Shown piece by piece: positions 7,986 to 16,544 of a DNA stretch of 64,000 bases (position 1 is its first letter; every line of letters starts with the position of its first letter). Under the pieces are notes generated by a model, which made no database searches, had not been told where the DNA came from, and saw only the letters and a program-made list of their open reading frames with translations. Source of the DNA: Pseudomonas alliivorans (GTDB taxonomy: Bacteria > Pseudomonadota > Gammaproteobacteria > Pseudomonadales > Pseudomonadaceae); NCBI RefSeq assembly GCF_017826695.1, contig NZ_JAFFZW010000006.1, positions 1 to 64,000 on the forward strand. The letters are read 5' to 3'. Made by a program: the position numbers and the translations under genes.

Positions 7986-10307
7986 TTAGTTCAACCACCC
8001 CTTGACCCAGTCCATCACCTCAGTGGCAGGTGCCGGAGTGCCGCCGCATGTGGCGCCGGGCTGGGGTTCACTGCCGCGAATATACGGCATCTGTACGGCA
8101 TTCGGGCAGCTTGCATCAGAACCCTGTCCGGTCTGGGCGTCGACCCAGGCCTGGACGACGTTATCCGGCATGGCCATGTCCAGCGGCAACGGATCGGCCT
8201 TGCGCATGAAACTGGTCCAGACCTGCAATGCACCCGTGGCACCGGTGAACGGTGTCTTGCCGTTGTCATCGCGGCCCATCCACACCACGGCCAGCAGGTC
8301 CTGACTGAAGCCGGCGAACCAACTGTCGCGCGAATCGTTACTGGTACCGGTCTTGCCCGCCAGATTCAGCGAGCTGGGTAACACGTTATAGACCGACTTG
8401 CCGGTACCTTCACGCATCACACGCTGCATCGCATTCTGCACCAGATAAATGGCGCCCGGATCGAAACGCTGCTCGATCTGGAACGGATAGCGCTTGAGCG
8501 GCTCGCCTTCGGCGGTCAGCACGCTGCGAATCCCGCGCATCGGCGTGTTGAAACCGCCGCTCGCAATGGTCTGGTACATGGTGGCGACTTCCATTGGCGT
8601 CAGCCCTCCCGCACCCAGCAACATGGATGGATAGGCAGGCCATTCACGCGTTACACCCAGCTTTGCCAGCGTCTTGAAGACGGTAGGAACACCCAGTTCA
8701 AGGCCCAGCTTGGCGGTTGAAAGGTTGTAGGAATGCGCAAGCCCCTGATACAGGAAGATGTTGCCGTGTGACTTGTGATCGTAGTTCTGAGGTTTCCAGA
8801 CCTGACCGTCAGCACCCTTGACCTGAAACAGCTCATCGGCAATCCAACTGGTCAGCGTGTACTGGCTCGGACGTTCAAGCGCTGTGAGATAGATGGCTGG
8901 CTTGACCAGCGAGCCGATCGGCCGCACGGCATCGATTGCACGGTTGAAGCCTGCGAACCCCGCCTGACGACTGCCCAGCAGAGCCTGCACTTCGCCGGTT
9001 TCCGGATTGGTCACAACCATTGCCGCTTCAACCTCGTCCGAACCCTTGCGCCCGGCCAGCCGCTTGAACGTATCGTCCATGGCCGCCTGGGACTTCATCT
9101 GCAGGATCGGGTCGAAGCTCGTGAAAATCCGCAGCCCCTCTTCGGTCAAGTCTTCGTCGCGGTAGTCCTCGCGCAATTGACGCTTGACCAGATCCAGGAA
9201 GGCGGGGAACGAGCTGTCGGCCAGCGTACCGGTCTTGGTCACGCCCAACGGCATCTTCTTGGCGGCAGCCACGACTTCAGCGGTGGCAACGCCTTGCTGC
9301 TCGAACAGATCAAGCACCAGATTACGGCGCTCAAGTGCACGCTCGGGATTACGACGCGGGTTATAGAAGGACGGGCCCTTGACCAGCCCGACGAGCATCG
9401 CAACCTGATGGATTTTCAGCTCGGACAAAGGCTGACTGAAGAAGTACTGGCTGGCCAGACCGAAGCCATGCACTGCACGCTGACCATCCTGGCCGACGAA
9501 CACCTCATTGAGATAGGCCTCGAGAATCTCCTGCTTGCTGTAATGAATCTCCAGCAGCACAGCCATCATGGCTTCGGTCAATTTGCGCGAGAGACTGCGC
9601 TCGTTGGTCAGGTAGAAGTTCTTGACCAACTGCTGGGTGAGCGTACTGCCGCCCTGACGCATTTGGCCCTGAGACGTATTGACCCAGAGGGCGCGCGCAA
9701 TGGACTTGGGCGACACACCAAAGTGATGGTAGAAGTCACGGTCTTCGACTGCTACCAGCCCATCGAGTAGATAAGGCGGAGCCTGATCCAGTTTGATGAG
9801 GATCCGGTCTTCAAGATTCTTGGGATACAACCCGCCGATCAACAGCGGCTCAAGACGGGCCACGGCCAGCTTGCCGCCGTTGCCGGACGACAGGTCGGCC
9901 ACGTAGTCACCGGAAAAGCGCACGCGGACCTGCTGGGCCGGGTCGGTGCCTTCGTAAAACTGGAAGCCTCGGGTATTGAGGTCGACCGTGTTGCCGTTGA
10001 CTGCGGCAGCGCCGGGCCCGTTCGCAACGCTTTCACGGCGGTAGCCCAACGCATCCAGCTCGATGAGGAAGTCATCGCGGCTGAGCTTCTGGCCAACGAA
10101 CAGCTCCAGCGGACGCGCGTAGACCTTCGCAGGAATGGTCCAGCGCTTTCCGGAGAATTTCTCCTGGACAATCGCGTCAAGATAGATAGCCAGGCCAGCC
10201 AAAAGGACCAGGCCGACAATGCTGAGCTTCAACGCCCAGCCCAGCCACTTGCGCAGGCTGCCGGAGGGTTGTTTTTTCGAGGGACGAGAGGTGCGGGATC
10301 GAGTCAT
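7986..10307 (-). CDS. mrcB: Penicillin-binding protein 1B, bifunctional class A PBP
   Basis: Inner-membrane peptidoglycan synthase. The 773-residue protein has a cytoplasmic tail and one membrane helix (about 25-46), then a UB2H-type domain, which in E. coli binds the outer-membrane activator LpoB. Next is a GT51 glycosyltransferase (catalytic Glu188 in VEDRDFYHHFG; second motif QGGSTLTQQLVKN). The transpeptidase domain has the active-site Ser466 in GSLVKP, the SYN motif and KTGTS near the C-terminus. All catalytic motifs are intact. The gene is divergent from the APH/kinase gene, with 133 bases between them. Confidence 0.96.
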   Translation of the reverse strand: MTRSRTSRPSKKQPSGSLRKWLGWALKLSIVGLVLLAGLAIYLDAIVQEKFSGKRWTIPAKVYARPLELFVGQKLSRDDFLIELDALGYRRESVANGPGAAAVNGNTVDLNTRGFQFYEGTDPAQQVRVRFSGDYVADLSSGNGGKLAVARLEPLLIGGLYPKNLEDRILIKLDQAPPYLLDGLVAVEDRDFYHHFGVSPKSIARALWVNTSQGQMRQGGSTLTQQLVKNFYLTNERSLSRKLTEAMMAVLLEIHYSKQEILEAYLNEVFVGQDGQRAVHGFGLASQYFFSQPLSELKIHQVAMLVGLVKGPSFYNPRRNPERALERRNLVLDLFEQQGVATAEVVAAAKKMPLGVTKTGTLADSSFPAFLDLVKRQLREDYRDEDLTEEGLRIFTSFDPILQMKSQAAMDDTFKRLAGRKGSDEVEAAMVVTNPETGEVQALLGSRQAGFAGFNRAIDAVRPIGSLVKPAIYLTALERPSQYTLTSWIADELFQVKGADGQVWKPQNYDHKSHGNIFLYQGLAHSYNLSTAKLGLELGVPTVFKTLAKLGVTREWPAYPSMLLGAGGLTPMEVATMYQTIASGGFNTPMRGIRSVLTAEGEPLKRYPFQIEQRFDPGAIYLVQNAMQRVMREGTGKSVYNVLPSSLNLAGKTGTSNDSRDSWFAGFSQDLLAVVWMGRDDNGKTPFTGATGALQVWTSFMRKADPLPLDMAMPDNVVQAWVDAQTGQGSDASCPNAVQMPYIRGSEPQPGATCGGTPAPATEVMDWVKGWLN

Positions 10308-10440
10308 GGGCGCGGATTATACGCACTTTGCAAGGCTTCGACAGACACCCGAGTCGGCGGTTTGCAGCGTCGCGCCAAGCGGCCATAATGGCCGCATCTG
10401 ACAGTTACATTTTTTTGAATCCACTCCTGAAGGATCGCCC

Positions 10441-11979
10441 GTGAGCCAGTCTTTGATCGCAGCCCTGCAAAATCCCGCTCTTTTTCCCCATCCGGTAGAA
10501 GACTTTCAGGTTATCGAAACCCATATCTCATGGGTATTGCTCACCGGCCCTTACGCCTACAAGATCAAAAAACCTGCGAACTTCGGCTTTCTCGACTTCA
10601 CCACGCTGTCGTCGCGCGAGCATTTTTGCAATGAAGAACTGCGCCTCAACCAACGCATGACCGAGGATCTGTACCTGGAGGTCCTGCCGATTACCGGTTC
10701 GGTCGAAGCCCCGCAACTGGACGGCAGCGGTGAAGTCATCGAGTACGCTCTCAAGATGCGGCAGTTCTCGCAAGCCGGCCTGCTGAGCACGCTGCAAGCC
10801 AACGGCGAACTGACAGCCGGACACATTGACGAGTTGGCGATCCAGATCGCCGGGGTTCACGAACAAGCCCCGCGCGTCATGTCTGACACGGATCTAGGTT
10901 CGCCCGACAGCGTTATGGCGCCAGTGCTGCAGAACTTCGAGCAGATTCGCCCTCTTCTCAGCGAAAAATCCGATCTGACCCAACTTGATGCCCTACAGGC
11001 ATGGGCAGAATCGAGCTTCGAGCGCCTCAAGCCGTTGATGGCTCAGCGCAAGGCAGAAGGTTTTATCCGCGAATGCCATGGTGACATTCACCTGGGTAAC
11101 GCGACCCTGATCGACGGCAAGGTTGTACTGTTCGACTGCATCGAGTTCAACGAGCCATTCCGCAAGACCGACGTCTACGCCGACATCGGCTTTCTGGCCA
11201 TGGACCTGGAAGACCGGGGTTTGAAATCGCTTTCTCGACGCCTGATCAGCCTGTATCTGGAAAAGACCGGCGACTATGACGGCCTTGAACTGCTCAATTT
11301 CTACAAGGCCTACCGGGCCATGGTACGCGCCAAGGTCGCGCTGTTCAGCCAGCCCGCCAATGCCGATGGCGTTCAGCGTGCTGCGACCTTTCGTCAATAC
11401 CGCAATTACGCGAATCTGGCCGAGAGCTACAGCGCCATCCCTTCACGCTTTCTCGTGGTGACTCACGGGGTTTCCGCCGTTGGCAAAAGCCATGTGGCCA
11501 TGCGTCTGGTCGAATCACTGGGCGCGATCCGTCTGCGCTCAGACGTCGAGCGCAAGCGCATGTTCTCCGATGAAAGCACCGCGCTTTACGCAGAGCAGGC
11601 CAGCAGTGCGACGTACAATCGTCTGCATGAACTGGCGGGAAAAGTATTGCACGCAGGCTTTGCCGTCGTGATTGACGCCACCTACCTCAAGCATGAACAG
11701 CGCGTTGCGGCGGCCAAAGTTGCTGAAACCACCGGTGTGCCGTTCCTGATCCTGGATTGCGAAGCACCGGACGCCGTTATCGAAGGCTGGCTGGCACAGC
11801 GTCAGGCGCAGAACACCGATCCTTCAGACGCGACCATGGATGTCATCAAGGCCCAGCAGGCCAGCCGCGAGCCACTGACTGCGGAAGAAGTCATCTGCAG
11901 CAAGCACGTTGCGACCAATCAGAGTAGTGATCTGGACAGCCTCATCGATCAGTTGCGCCAGCGTCTGCCCGGCCTCTGA
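10441..11979 (+). CDS. Fusion of aminoglycoside-phosphotransferase-like and P-loop kinase domains
   Basis: 512 residues in two parts. Residues 1-330 resemble the APH/choline-kinase fold, with the Brenner-type catalytic motif in ECHGDIHLGNATLIDG and the metal-binding Asp in FDCIEFNEPFR. Residues 335-512 are a small-molecule-kinase-like domain with a Walker A motif (GVSAVGKS, about 343-350). They also show the pattern of polynucleotide/zeta-type kinases (RLRSDVERKRMF). COG2187/COG0645-type fusions like this are widespread in proteobacteria, but the substrate is unknown. It is probably not an antibiotic-resistance gene. A GAAGGA motif precedes the start codon, which is GTG (gtgagccagtct). Confidence 0.82.
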   Translation: MSQSLIAALQNPALFPHPVEDFQVIETHISWVLLTGPYAYKIKKPANFGFLDFTTLSSREHFCNEELRLNQRMTEDLYLEVLPITGSVEAPQLDGSGEVIEYALKMRQFSQAGLLSTLQANGELTAGHIDELAIQIAGVHEQAPRVMSDTDLGSPDSVMAPVLQNFEQIRPLLSEKSDLTQLDALQAWAESSFERLKPLMAQRKAEGFIRECHGDIHLGNATLIDGKVVLFDCIEFNEPFRKTDVYADIGFLAMDLEDRGLKSLSRRLISLYLEKTGDYDGLELLNFYKAYRAMVRAKVALFSQPANADGVQRAATFRQYRNYANLAESYSAIPSRFLVVTHGVSAVGKSHVAMRLVESLGAIRLRSDVERKRMFSDESTALYAEQASSATYNRLHELAGKVLHAGFAVVIDATYLKHEQRVAAAKVAETTGVPFLILDCEAPDAVIEGWLAQRQAQNTDPSDATMDVIKAQQASREPLTAEEVICSKHVATNQSSDLDSLIDQLRQRLPGL

Positions 11980-12075
11980 ACACTGTGCTCAGCCGTTGGG
12001 CAGGTAGCGCTTCACGGCCGAGCAATGGTGGCGATATACTGGCGCCATAATTCCAACACAAACCACGAGGCCATC

Positions 12076-12420
12076 ATGAGCCAGCCCAAACAGATCGACT
12101 CACCGCTCTACATCATGCTGCGTAGGGACGATGTCGAAGGCTTCAATCAGGAGAAGCCGAAGACCGGCACTATCGATATGGCCGGGGGTGATTTCCGGGG
12201 TCTTGATCTGCGTGACCTGGATACTGCCGGTATCGACTTTACCGATGCCTACTTCCGTTCAGCTGATCTTCGCGGCCTGGATTTGCGCAACACGCCGATG
12301 GAAGGTGCGAGCATCGCGCATGCACAGATATCGGGCGCTTACTTCCCGGCAGAACTCACCGCAGATGAAATTCTGATGTCTGTGAATTTCGGTACCCGAC
12401 TGCGCTATCGCACTCGCTGA
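12076..12420 (+). CDS. Short pentapeptide-repeat protein
   Basis: 114 residues. A central block (about 37-95) has pentapeptide-type repeats with Leu at the centre (DFRGLDLRDLDTAGIDFTD and SADLRGLDLRNTPMEGA), which fold as a right-handed quadrilateral beta helix. The block is too short to be a Qnr-type gyrase protector, so the role is unknown. I prefer the ATG at 12076 (GAGG 5 bases upstream) over the in-frame start at 12025. It is a single gene, followed by a hairpin. Confidence 0.85.
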   Translation: MSQPKQIDSPLYIMLRRDDVEGFNQEKPKTGTIDMAGGDFRGLDLRDLDTAGIDFTDAYFRSADLRGLDLRNTPMEGASIAHAQISGAYFPAELTADEILMSVNFGTRLRYRTR

Positions 12421-12461
12421 GCACCGTTTTCAAATACCGCCGTTGAAACAACCGTCTTGAA

Positions 12462-12497
12462 CCGGTATGCGCAACGCATGCCGGGTGTAGGCGTTTT
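12462..12497 (+). terminator. Probable terminator after the pentapeptide-repeat gene
   Basis: A 10-bp stem (12462-12471 with 12475-12484, one G-U pair) has a CAA loop, and a T5 run follows 8 bases later. The gap before the T run makes it less than ideal. Confidence 0.4.
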
Positions 12498-12595
12498 TCC
12501 GTTGACCCACGTCTGCTCCTGCGCCCCCGCTCCCGTTGTTATTCCCTACTTCCCGGCATCAATTTTCTGCACCTGACCAGCGGGGAAAAGAACTG

Positions 12596-12627
12596 TTGAC
12601 TTACAAATGAGAATCGTTATGATTATC
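12596..12627 (+). promoter_or_regulatory. PrrF promoter with overlapping Fur box
   Basis: TTGACT (12596-12601) and TATGAT (12618-12623) are separated by 16 bases. A 19-base sequence at 12609-12627, GAGAATCGTTATGATTATC, matches 14 of 19 positions of the classical Fur consensus and covers the -10. Fur with iron would block this promoter. Transcription should start near 12630. Confidence 0.85.
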
Positions 12628-12629
12628 AC

Positions 12630-12741
12630 ATCCGGTCGCGAGACTGGACGATAACTGAAAGACCTTGGTTCGGACTTTCAGATTATCTCCTCATCAGGCT
12701 AATCACGGTTTTTGACCCGGCTCTTTGCCGGGTCTTTTTTT
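12630..12741 (+). ncRNA. prrF: PrrF iron-sparing small RNA
   Basis: About 112 nt, from the predicted start just after the Fur-regulated -10 to a strong terminator. The stretch 12681-12717 (with CTCCTCATCAGGCTAATCAC at its centre) is the conserved antisense core that I recognise from P. aeruginosa PrrF1/PrrF2. There it base-pairs with Hfq to repress mRNAs for iron-containing proteins when iron is scarce. Only one copy is present here, whereas P. aeruginosa has two in tandem. The 3' end converges with deoC and overlaps its last codons. Confidence 0.88.
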
Positions 12742-13530
12742 GCCTCCGAAAAATGGCTGAGGGCCTGCATACGCGTGCAAGCCAAGCCTTCCGAGCAAAT
12801 CATCGAGCAGGCTCGATCCACCCAGTCGCACCCTGTCACTGACTATCCAGTGAGCACCGAACCTTGCGTGAGCCAGATGAATGAAATGCCTGGCGTCTTC
12901 AAAGGTACGAAGCCCGCCTGCGACCTTGAAGCCGACCTGCCCGCCCGTGTCGGCAATGGATTCCAGCATGATTCGCGCAGCCTGAGGCGTTACATGTCGC
13001 GCGGATTTGCCGGTGCCTGTCTTGAGAAAGTCGGCACCCGCTTCGATGGCTGCGCGGCATGCCGTGTGAATGACTTCCGAATCTCTCAATTCGCCAGTTT
13101 CGAGCGTTACCGTCAATTTGATCCGCCCGTCGAGCCGGGATCGACAGGCCGAGATCAGGTCCGCGCCCGTCTGCTCATCGCCGCCGAGCAATGCGCGAAA
13201 GGGATAGACAACATCGACCTCGTCGGCACCCGCAAGCATGGCCGCACGCGTCTCGGAAGCCGCAGCCTCGAAATCCGTTCCACCGTAAGGAAAGTTGACC
13301 ACTGCCACGACCTTGACCTGATGTGCCTGGAGTCGATCCAGCGTCGTACGCGCAAGGCAGACAAAACGTGAAGACACACTCACTGCGGCAACAGGCCCCA
13401 GCGGCGTCAGTGCACGCTGACAGACCCCCATGATGCGTTGTTCGGTATCGTCGTGATTGAGGGCGAAGAGTTCCATCAAGGCTATGGCCTGGCGTGCCAG
13501 TTGCTCATCATCGGCAGTGATCGCTGTCAT
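12703..13530 (-). CDS. deoC: Deoxyribose-phosphate aldolase
   Basis: Cleaves 2-deoxyribose-5-phosphate to glyceraldehyde-3-phosphate and acetaldehyde in deoxynucleoside catabolism. 275 residues from the ATG at 13530. The Schiff-base lysine lies in DFLKTGTGKS, with further family residues in EVDVVYPF and GFKVAGGLRTFEDA. The aldolase fold appears to end near residue 250. The last 20 or so residues (Gly/Lys/Pro-rich) are a tail encoded across the PrrF terminator on the other strand. The in-frame start at 13623 adds an Arg-rich extension with no ribosome site, so I reject it. Confidence 0.9.
   Translation of the reverse strand: MTAITADDEQLARQAIALMELFALNHDDTEQRIMGVCQRALTPLGPVAAVSVSSRFVCLARTTLDRLQAHQVKVVAVVNFPYGGTDFEAAASETRAAMLAGADEVDVVYPFRALLGGDEQTGADLISACRSRLDGRIKLTVTLETGELRDSEVIHTACRAAIEAGADFLKTGTGKSARHVTPQAARIMLESIADTGGQVGFKVAGGLRTFEDARHFIHLAHARFGAHWIVSDRVRLGGSSLLDDLLGRLGLHAYAGPQPFFGGKKRPGKEPGQKP
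12714..12741 (+). terminator. PrrF intrinsic terminator
   Basis: The stem GACCCGGC/GCCGGGTC encloses a TCTTT loop and is followed by seven T. It lies inside the 3' end of deoC on the opposite strand. Confidence 0.9.
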
Positions 13531-13951
13531 GGTAGGTCGCTCGCAGAAACGGGAGCGAGACGATATACGAGCCTGCGCGCGGGCGGGACGCCACCTTACC
13601 TCTCGGGACAGATACCACGTCAAACAAAGAAAAGTCCGATACTACTGAATGCCTGGATCCTGCCTGAGTCCAGCCACCGTGCACCACACGTAATCGGCAC
13701 TTTCCTCGGTAATCTCATCCTCGATCTGAGCCAGCAGCGACACGAGCACCGCGGTGCCCATGTCAATGTCTGCCATGTGCACGAATCATTCCCCAATCCA
13801 ACTGCTCACGTGCGGACTGAAGATCCGGACGTCAGGCAACATGACCTGACCACATTGACGGGTCAGCAGACTAAAATCTCACCCAATGATCCTTGGCGGC
13901 ACATTTCGACCGGGATCGCCGTCAAAGCCATCCACGCTTCATGGGGTTTTC
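13531..13951. other. Intergenic region between deoC and the Rieske gene
   Basis: 421 bases. It holds the candidate 46-residue ORF (minus strand, 13642-13782) and, by position, the promoters of deoC and the Rieske gene. No convincing -35/-10 pair, terminator or structured RNA was seen. Confidence 0.5.
13642..13782 (-). CDS. Candidate small protein, 46 residues
   Basis: A frame too short for a usual gene call. It runs from a GTG at 13782 (GGGGA 7 bases upstream; an in-frame TGA lies just before) or an ATG at 13776 to a TAG at 13642. The product starts (V)HMADIDMGTAVLVSLLAQ and ends AGLRQDPGIQ, with an acidic middle (IEDEITEE). About 70% of third positions are G or C, similar to the neighbouring genes. 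I recognise no family. It lies upstream of deoC on the same strand, with a gap of 111 bases. It may instead be chance. Confidence 0.35.
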   Translation of the reverse strand: MHMADIDMGTAVLVSLLAQIEDEITEESADYVWCTVAGLRQDPGIQ

Positions 13952-14290
13952 TTGATATTTCTCTGCACATCCAGTCACCTACCGGAATCACAGAGCCGCG
14001 GGTTCGAACTGGAAGACTACAGACTTCTGGCGATACGCCGACACGGTGAGGTTTTCATCTACAGGAATCGCTGCCCGCATCGTGGCGTCCCTCTGGAATG
14101 GCAGCCCGACCAGTTTCTGGACAGCAGCGCCAGTCTGATCCAGTGCGCCACCCACGGTGCGCTGTTTCTGATCGAGAATGGCGAGTGCGTGGCAGGCCCC
14201 TGCGAGGGTCAGTCGCTGACCGCGCTCGACGCTCATGAAGACGCCCAAGGCATCTGGGTAACCTTGCCTGAAGATCACCTGCAGGACTAA
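13952..14290 (+). CDS. Small Rieske [2Fe-2S] ferredoxin-like protein
   Basis: 112 residues with both Rieske cluster motifs. The first is Cys-Pro-His (NRCPHRGVPLEW) and the second is CATHGALFLIENGECVAGPC, where Cys and His of CATH complete the ligand set. It is a stand-alone soluble Rieske protein, probably an electron carrier whose partner is unknown. I prefer the TTG at 13952, preceded by GGGG, because it gives the family-like N-terminus xIFLCTSSHLPE. The ATG at 13886 adds 22 residues of no clear family resemblance. Its 3' end is convergent with sfsA. Confidence 0.82.
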   Translation: MIFLCTSSHLPESQSRGFELEDYRLLAIRRHGEVFIYRNRCPHRGVPLEWQPDQFLDSSASLIQCATHGALFLIENGECVAGPCEGQSLTALDAHEDAQGIWVTLPEDHLQD

Positions 14291-14309
14291 TTACCCCGGC
14301 ATCGATGGC

Positions 14310-15023
14310 TTATCCCGGCCATAGCACCTGCAAGCGCCGGTCGATGCGCACTTCCTGCGGATCCAGGTGCACGCCATAGGCCAGAACCTCGACACCGGCA
14401 TCCATCGCGTCCTTCAACGCCAGCGCGTAGGCCGGGTCAATCTCCTGAGCCGGTCGCACCGACTCGATCCCGGTGAGGTTGACGCAATACAGCAAGACTG
14501 AACGCACACCCTCGCGTGCCAAGGCCGCCAGTTCGCGCAGGTGACGTGCCCCCCGTTGTGTTACGGCATCGGGAAACGCGGCGACGGCCGACTCATCAAA
14601 GCCGAGCGTGACGCTTTTTACTTCCAGATACACATGACCGTCGGGATACTCGAGACGGAAATCGACACGGCTTTTTTCCTGCCCATACGCCACCTCGCGC
14701 TTGAGCGCCGTGAAACCGTTCAACTCGCTGATCACACCCGCGCGCAAAGCCTCCTCCACCAGTGTGTTGGCGCGCCCGGTGTTGATGCACGCGAAACGAC
14801 CCTGCGGCGTTTCACTGATCTCCCAGGTCCCCGGCAGTTTGCGCTTGGGATCACTGGAGCGACTGAACCAGACACGCCCTCCCGGCATCATGCAATTGAG
14901 CATCGAACCGGTGTTGGGACAATGAATGGTCAACAGCTCGCCGCTATCGGTCTCGATATCGGCCAGGAAACGTTTGTAGCGAATAATCAGACGACCCTGC
15001 TCCAATTCAGGCGAGAAACGCAT
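14310..15023 (-). CDS. sfsA: SfsA family DNA/RNA nuclease (sugar fermentation stimulation protein)
   Basis: 237 residues, the normal SfsA length. It starts MRFSPELEQGRLIIRYKRF (OB-like N-terminal part). The C-terminal nuclease-like domain carries the acidic/lysine motif in SRVDFRLEY and YLEVKSVTL, the restriction-endonuclease-like E-x-K pattern. First named for maltose metabolism in E. coli; its true role is debated. The ATG at 15023 overlaps the aminotransferase stop (ATGA). An in-frame start 12 bases upstream is not needed. Confidence 0.9.
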   Translation of the reverse strand: MRFSPELEQGRLIIRYKRFLADIETDSGELLTIHCPNTGSMLNCMMPGGRVWFSRSSDPKRKLPGTWEISETPQGRFACINTGRANTLVEEALRAGVISELNGFTALKREVAYGQEKSRVDFRLEYPDGHVYLEVKSVTLGFDESAVAAFPDAVTQRGARHLRELAALAREGVRSVLLYCVNLTGIESVRPAQEIDPAYALALKDAMDAGVEVLAYGVHLDPQEVRIDRRLQVLWPG

Positions 15024-16195
15024 CAGGCACTCCAACTGCGCAGGCCGCGTGCAATGCGCTCGACGGCCTCCTGCAATCTGGGCAGGCTCTGGGTATAGGC
15101 AAAACGCACATGATGTCCGGCCAGATGACGACCAAAGTCCAGCCCTGGCGTGAACGCAACATGTTCGGTTTCCAGAAAGTGTCGGCAGAACGCAAAGGCA
15201 TCACCACCGAATGCGCTGATGTCGGCGTACAGGTAAAACGCGCCCTCCGGCTCGACAGCAATGCCAAAACCCAATTCACGCAAGGCAGGCAGCAGGAAAT
15301 CCCGACGGCGCCCGAACTCCGCGCGCCGCTGCTCCAGGATGTCCAGGGTCTGCGGCTCGAAACAGGCAAGCGCCGCGTATTGCGCCATGCTCGGCGCACT
15401 GATGTAGAGGTTCTGAGCAAGCTTTTCCAGGTCGGCCACCGCGTCTGTCGGCGCGACGAGCCAGCCCAGACGCCAACCTGTCATGCCGAAGTACTTGGAA
15501 AAGCTGTTGAGCACGAAAGCGTCATCATCGACTTCCAGCACACTGCTGGCGTCCACACCATAGGTCAGGCCGTGGTAAATCTCGTCGACCACCAGATGCC
15601 CGTCGCGCGCCTTCAAGGTCTGCGACAGGGCGGCCAGCTCATCGCGATGCAACAGGGTGCCGGTAGGGTTGGCGGGCGATGCCACCAGCGCACCGACACT
15701 GTCTTCATTCCAGCACTGCTCGACCAGTTCGGGCGTCAGTTGATAGCGCTCTTGCGGGCCGACCGGCACCAACTGAGCGCCCCCTTCGACCAGGCGCAGA
15801 AAGTGGCGATTGCACGGATACCCCGGATCGGCCAGCAACCAGTGCTTGCCCGGATCCACCAGCAGGCTGCTGGCCAGCAGCAGCGCCCCCGAACCACCCG
15901 GCGTGACCAGAATTCGCTCGGGATCGATATCCACCTGATAACGCTGTGCATAGAAACCGGATATGGCCTCACGCAACCGGGGCAGGCCACGGGCGGCGGT
16001 ATAGCGTGTCTTGCCGTCAGCCAGCGCCGCCTGTCCGGCCGCAATAATGGGTTCGGCCGTGGTGAAGTCCGGTTCGCCTATCTCCAGATGAATCACGTCT
16101 TGGCCCGCCGCCTGTAGCTCATTGGCACGCGCCAGCAGCGCCATGACATGAAACGGTTCGATAGCGCGACTGCGCGCGCTGTAAGGCTGGGCCAT
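15023..16195 (-). CDS. PLP-dependent class I/II aminotransferase
   Basis: 390 residues, starting MAQPYSARSRAIEPFHVMAL, with AAGGAAG upstream of the ATG. The PLP lysine is in NSFSKYFGMTGWRLGWL, and the substrate-binding arginine region is near the C-terminus (HHVRFAYTQS). GEPDFTT and ASPANPTGT are typical of the aspartate/alanine aminotransferase subgroup. The substrate cannot be told from sequence; aspartate, valine-pyruvate or alanine-type activity are all possible. It is translationally coupled to sfsA. A further upstream start (16264) lacks a ribosome site. Confidence 0.9.
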   Translation of the reverse strand: MAQPYSARSRAIEPFHVMALLARANELQAAGQDVIHLEIGEPDFTTAEPIIAAGQAALADGKTRYTAARGLPRLREAISGFYAQRYQVDIDPERILVTPGGSGALLLASSLLVDPGKHWLLADPGYPCNRHFLRLVEGGAQLVPVGPQERYQLTPELVEQCWNEDSVGALVASPANPTGTLLHRDELAALSQTLKARDGHLVVDEIYHGLTYGVDASSVLEVDDDAFVLNSFSKYFGMTGWRLGWLVAPTDAVADLEKLAQNLYISAPSMAQYAALACFEPQTLDILEQRRAEFGRRRDFLLPALRELGFGIAVEPEGAFYLYADISAFGGDAFAFCRHFLETEHVAFTPGLDFGRHLAGHHVRFAYTQSLPRLQEAVERIARGLRSWSA

Positions 16196-16544
16196 GGGTC
16201 TTCCTTTATGACGAAGGCTTCTGGAAATGTGATTGTCACAACAGAGGAACACGATTCTACCCACCCTGTACCTGCGGTGCCCTAAATGATCGTGCAGGAC
16301 GTATCGATAAAGCAGAAAGAAAAGAAAGCTACGACGGCTGTCGAAGACTAGAGTTCATTTAAGGCACGGGCAGTTTCGTTACGGTCACCTCTGCAAGCAG
16401 ACCGCTTCGTCATGCTCGACAACCGGGAGTAGCGCACTCCGATTTGATCTGGTAAGTTCGCCCGCTTGCAGCTGCAGGGCCGACGGGTGTCGGTGATGGA
16501 ACAATCCTGCGCAATAGATTAGAAGAGTGAGAGGCGGTCCATAC
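16196..16544. other. Intergenic region upstream of dksA
   Basis: About 350 bases between two divergent genes. It must hold the promoters of both dksA and the aminotransferase. I could not pick a convincing -35/-10 pair for dksA and saw no extra gene or strong hairpin. Confidence 0.5.

Noticed and set aside
10441..11979. An aminoglycoside resistance gene
   Set aside because: The APH fold is shared by many kinases, and the fusion and core-genome setting argue for a housekeeping role.
12076..12420. A Qnr-type quinolone-protection protein
   Set aside because: The pentapeptide block is far too short for a gyrase-mimicking helix, and dimerisation features are absent.
13438..14049. A 203-codon frame over deoC and the Rieske gene start
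   Set aside because: It starts inside deoC antisense and ends inside the Rieske gene in another frame; its sequence is not protein-like.
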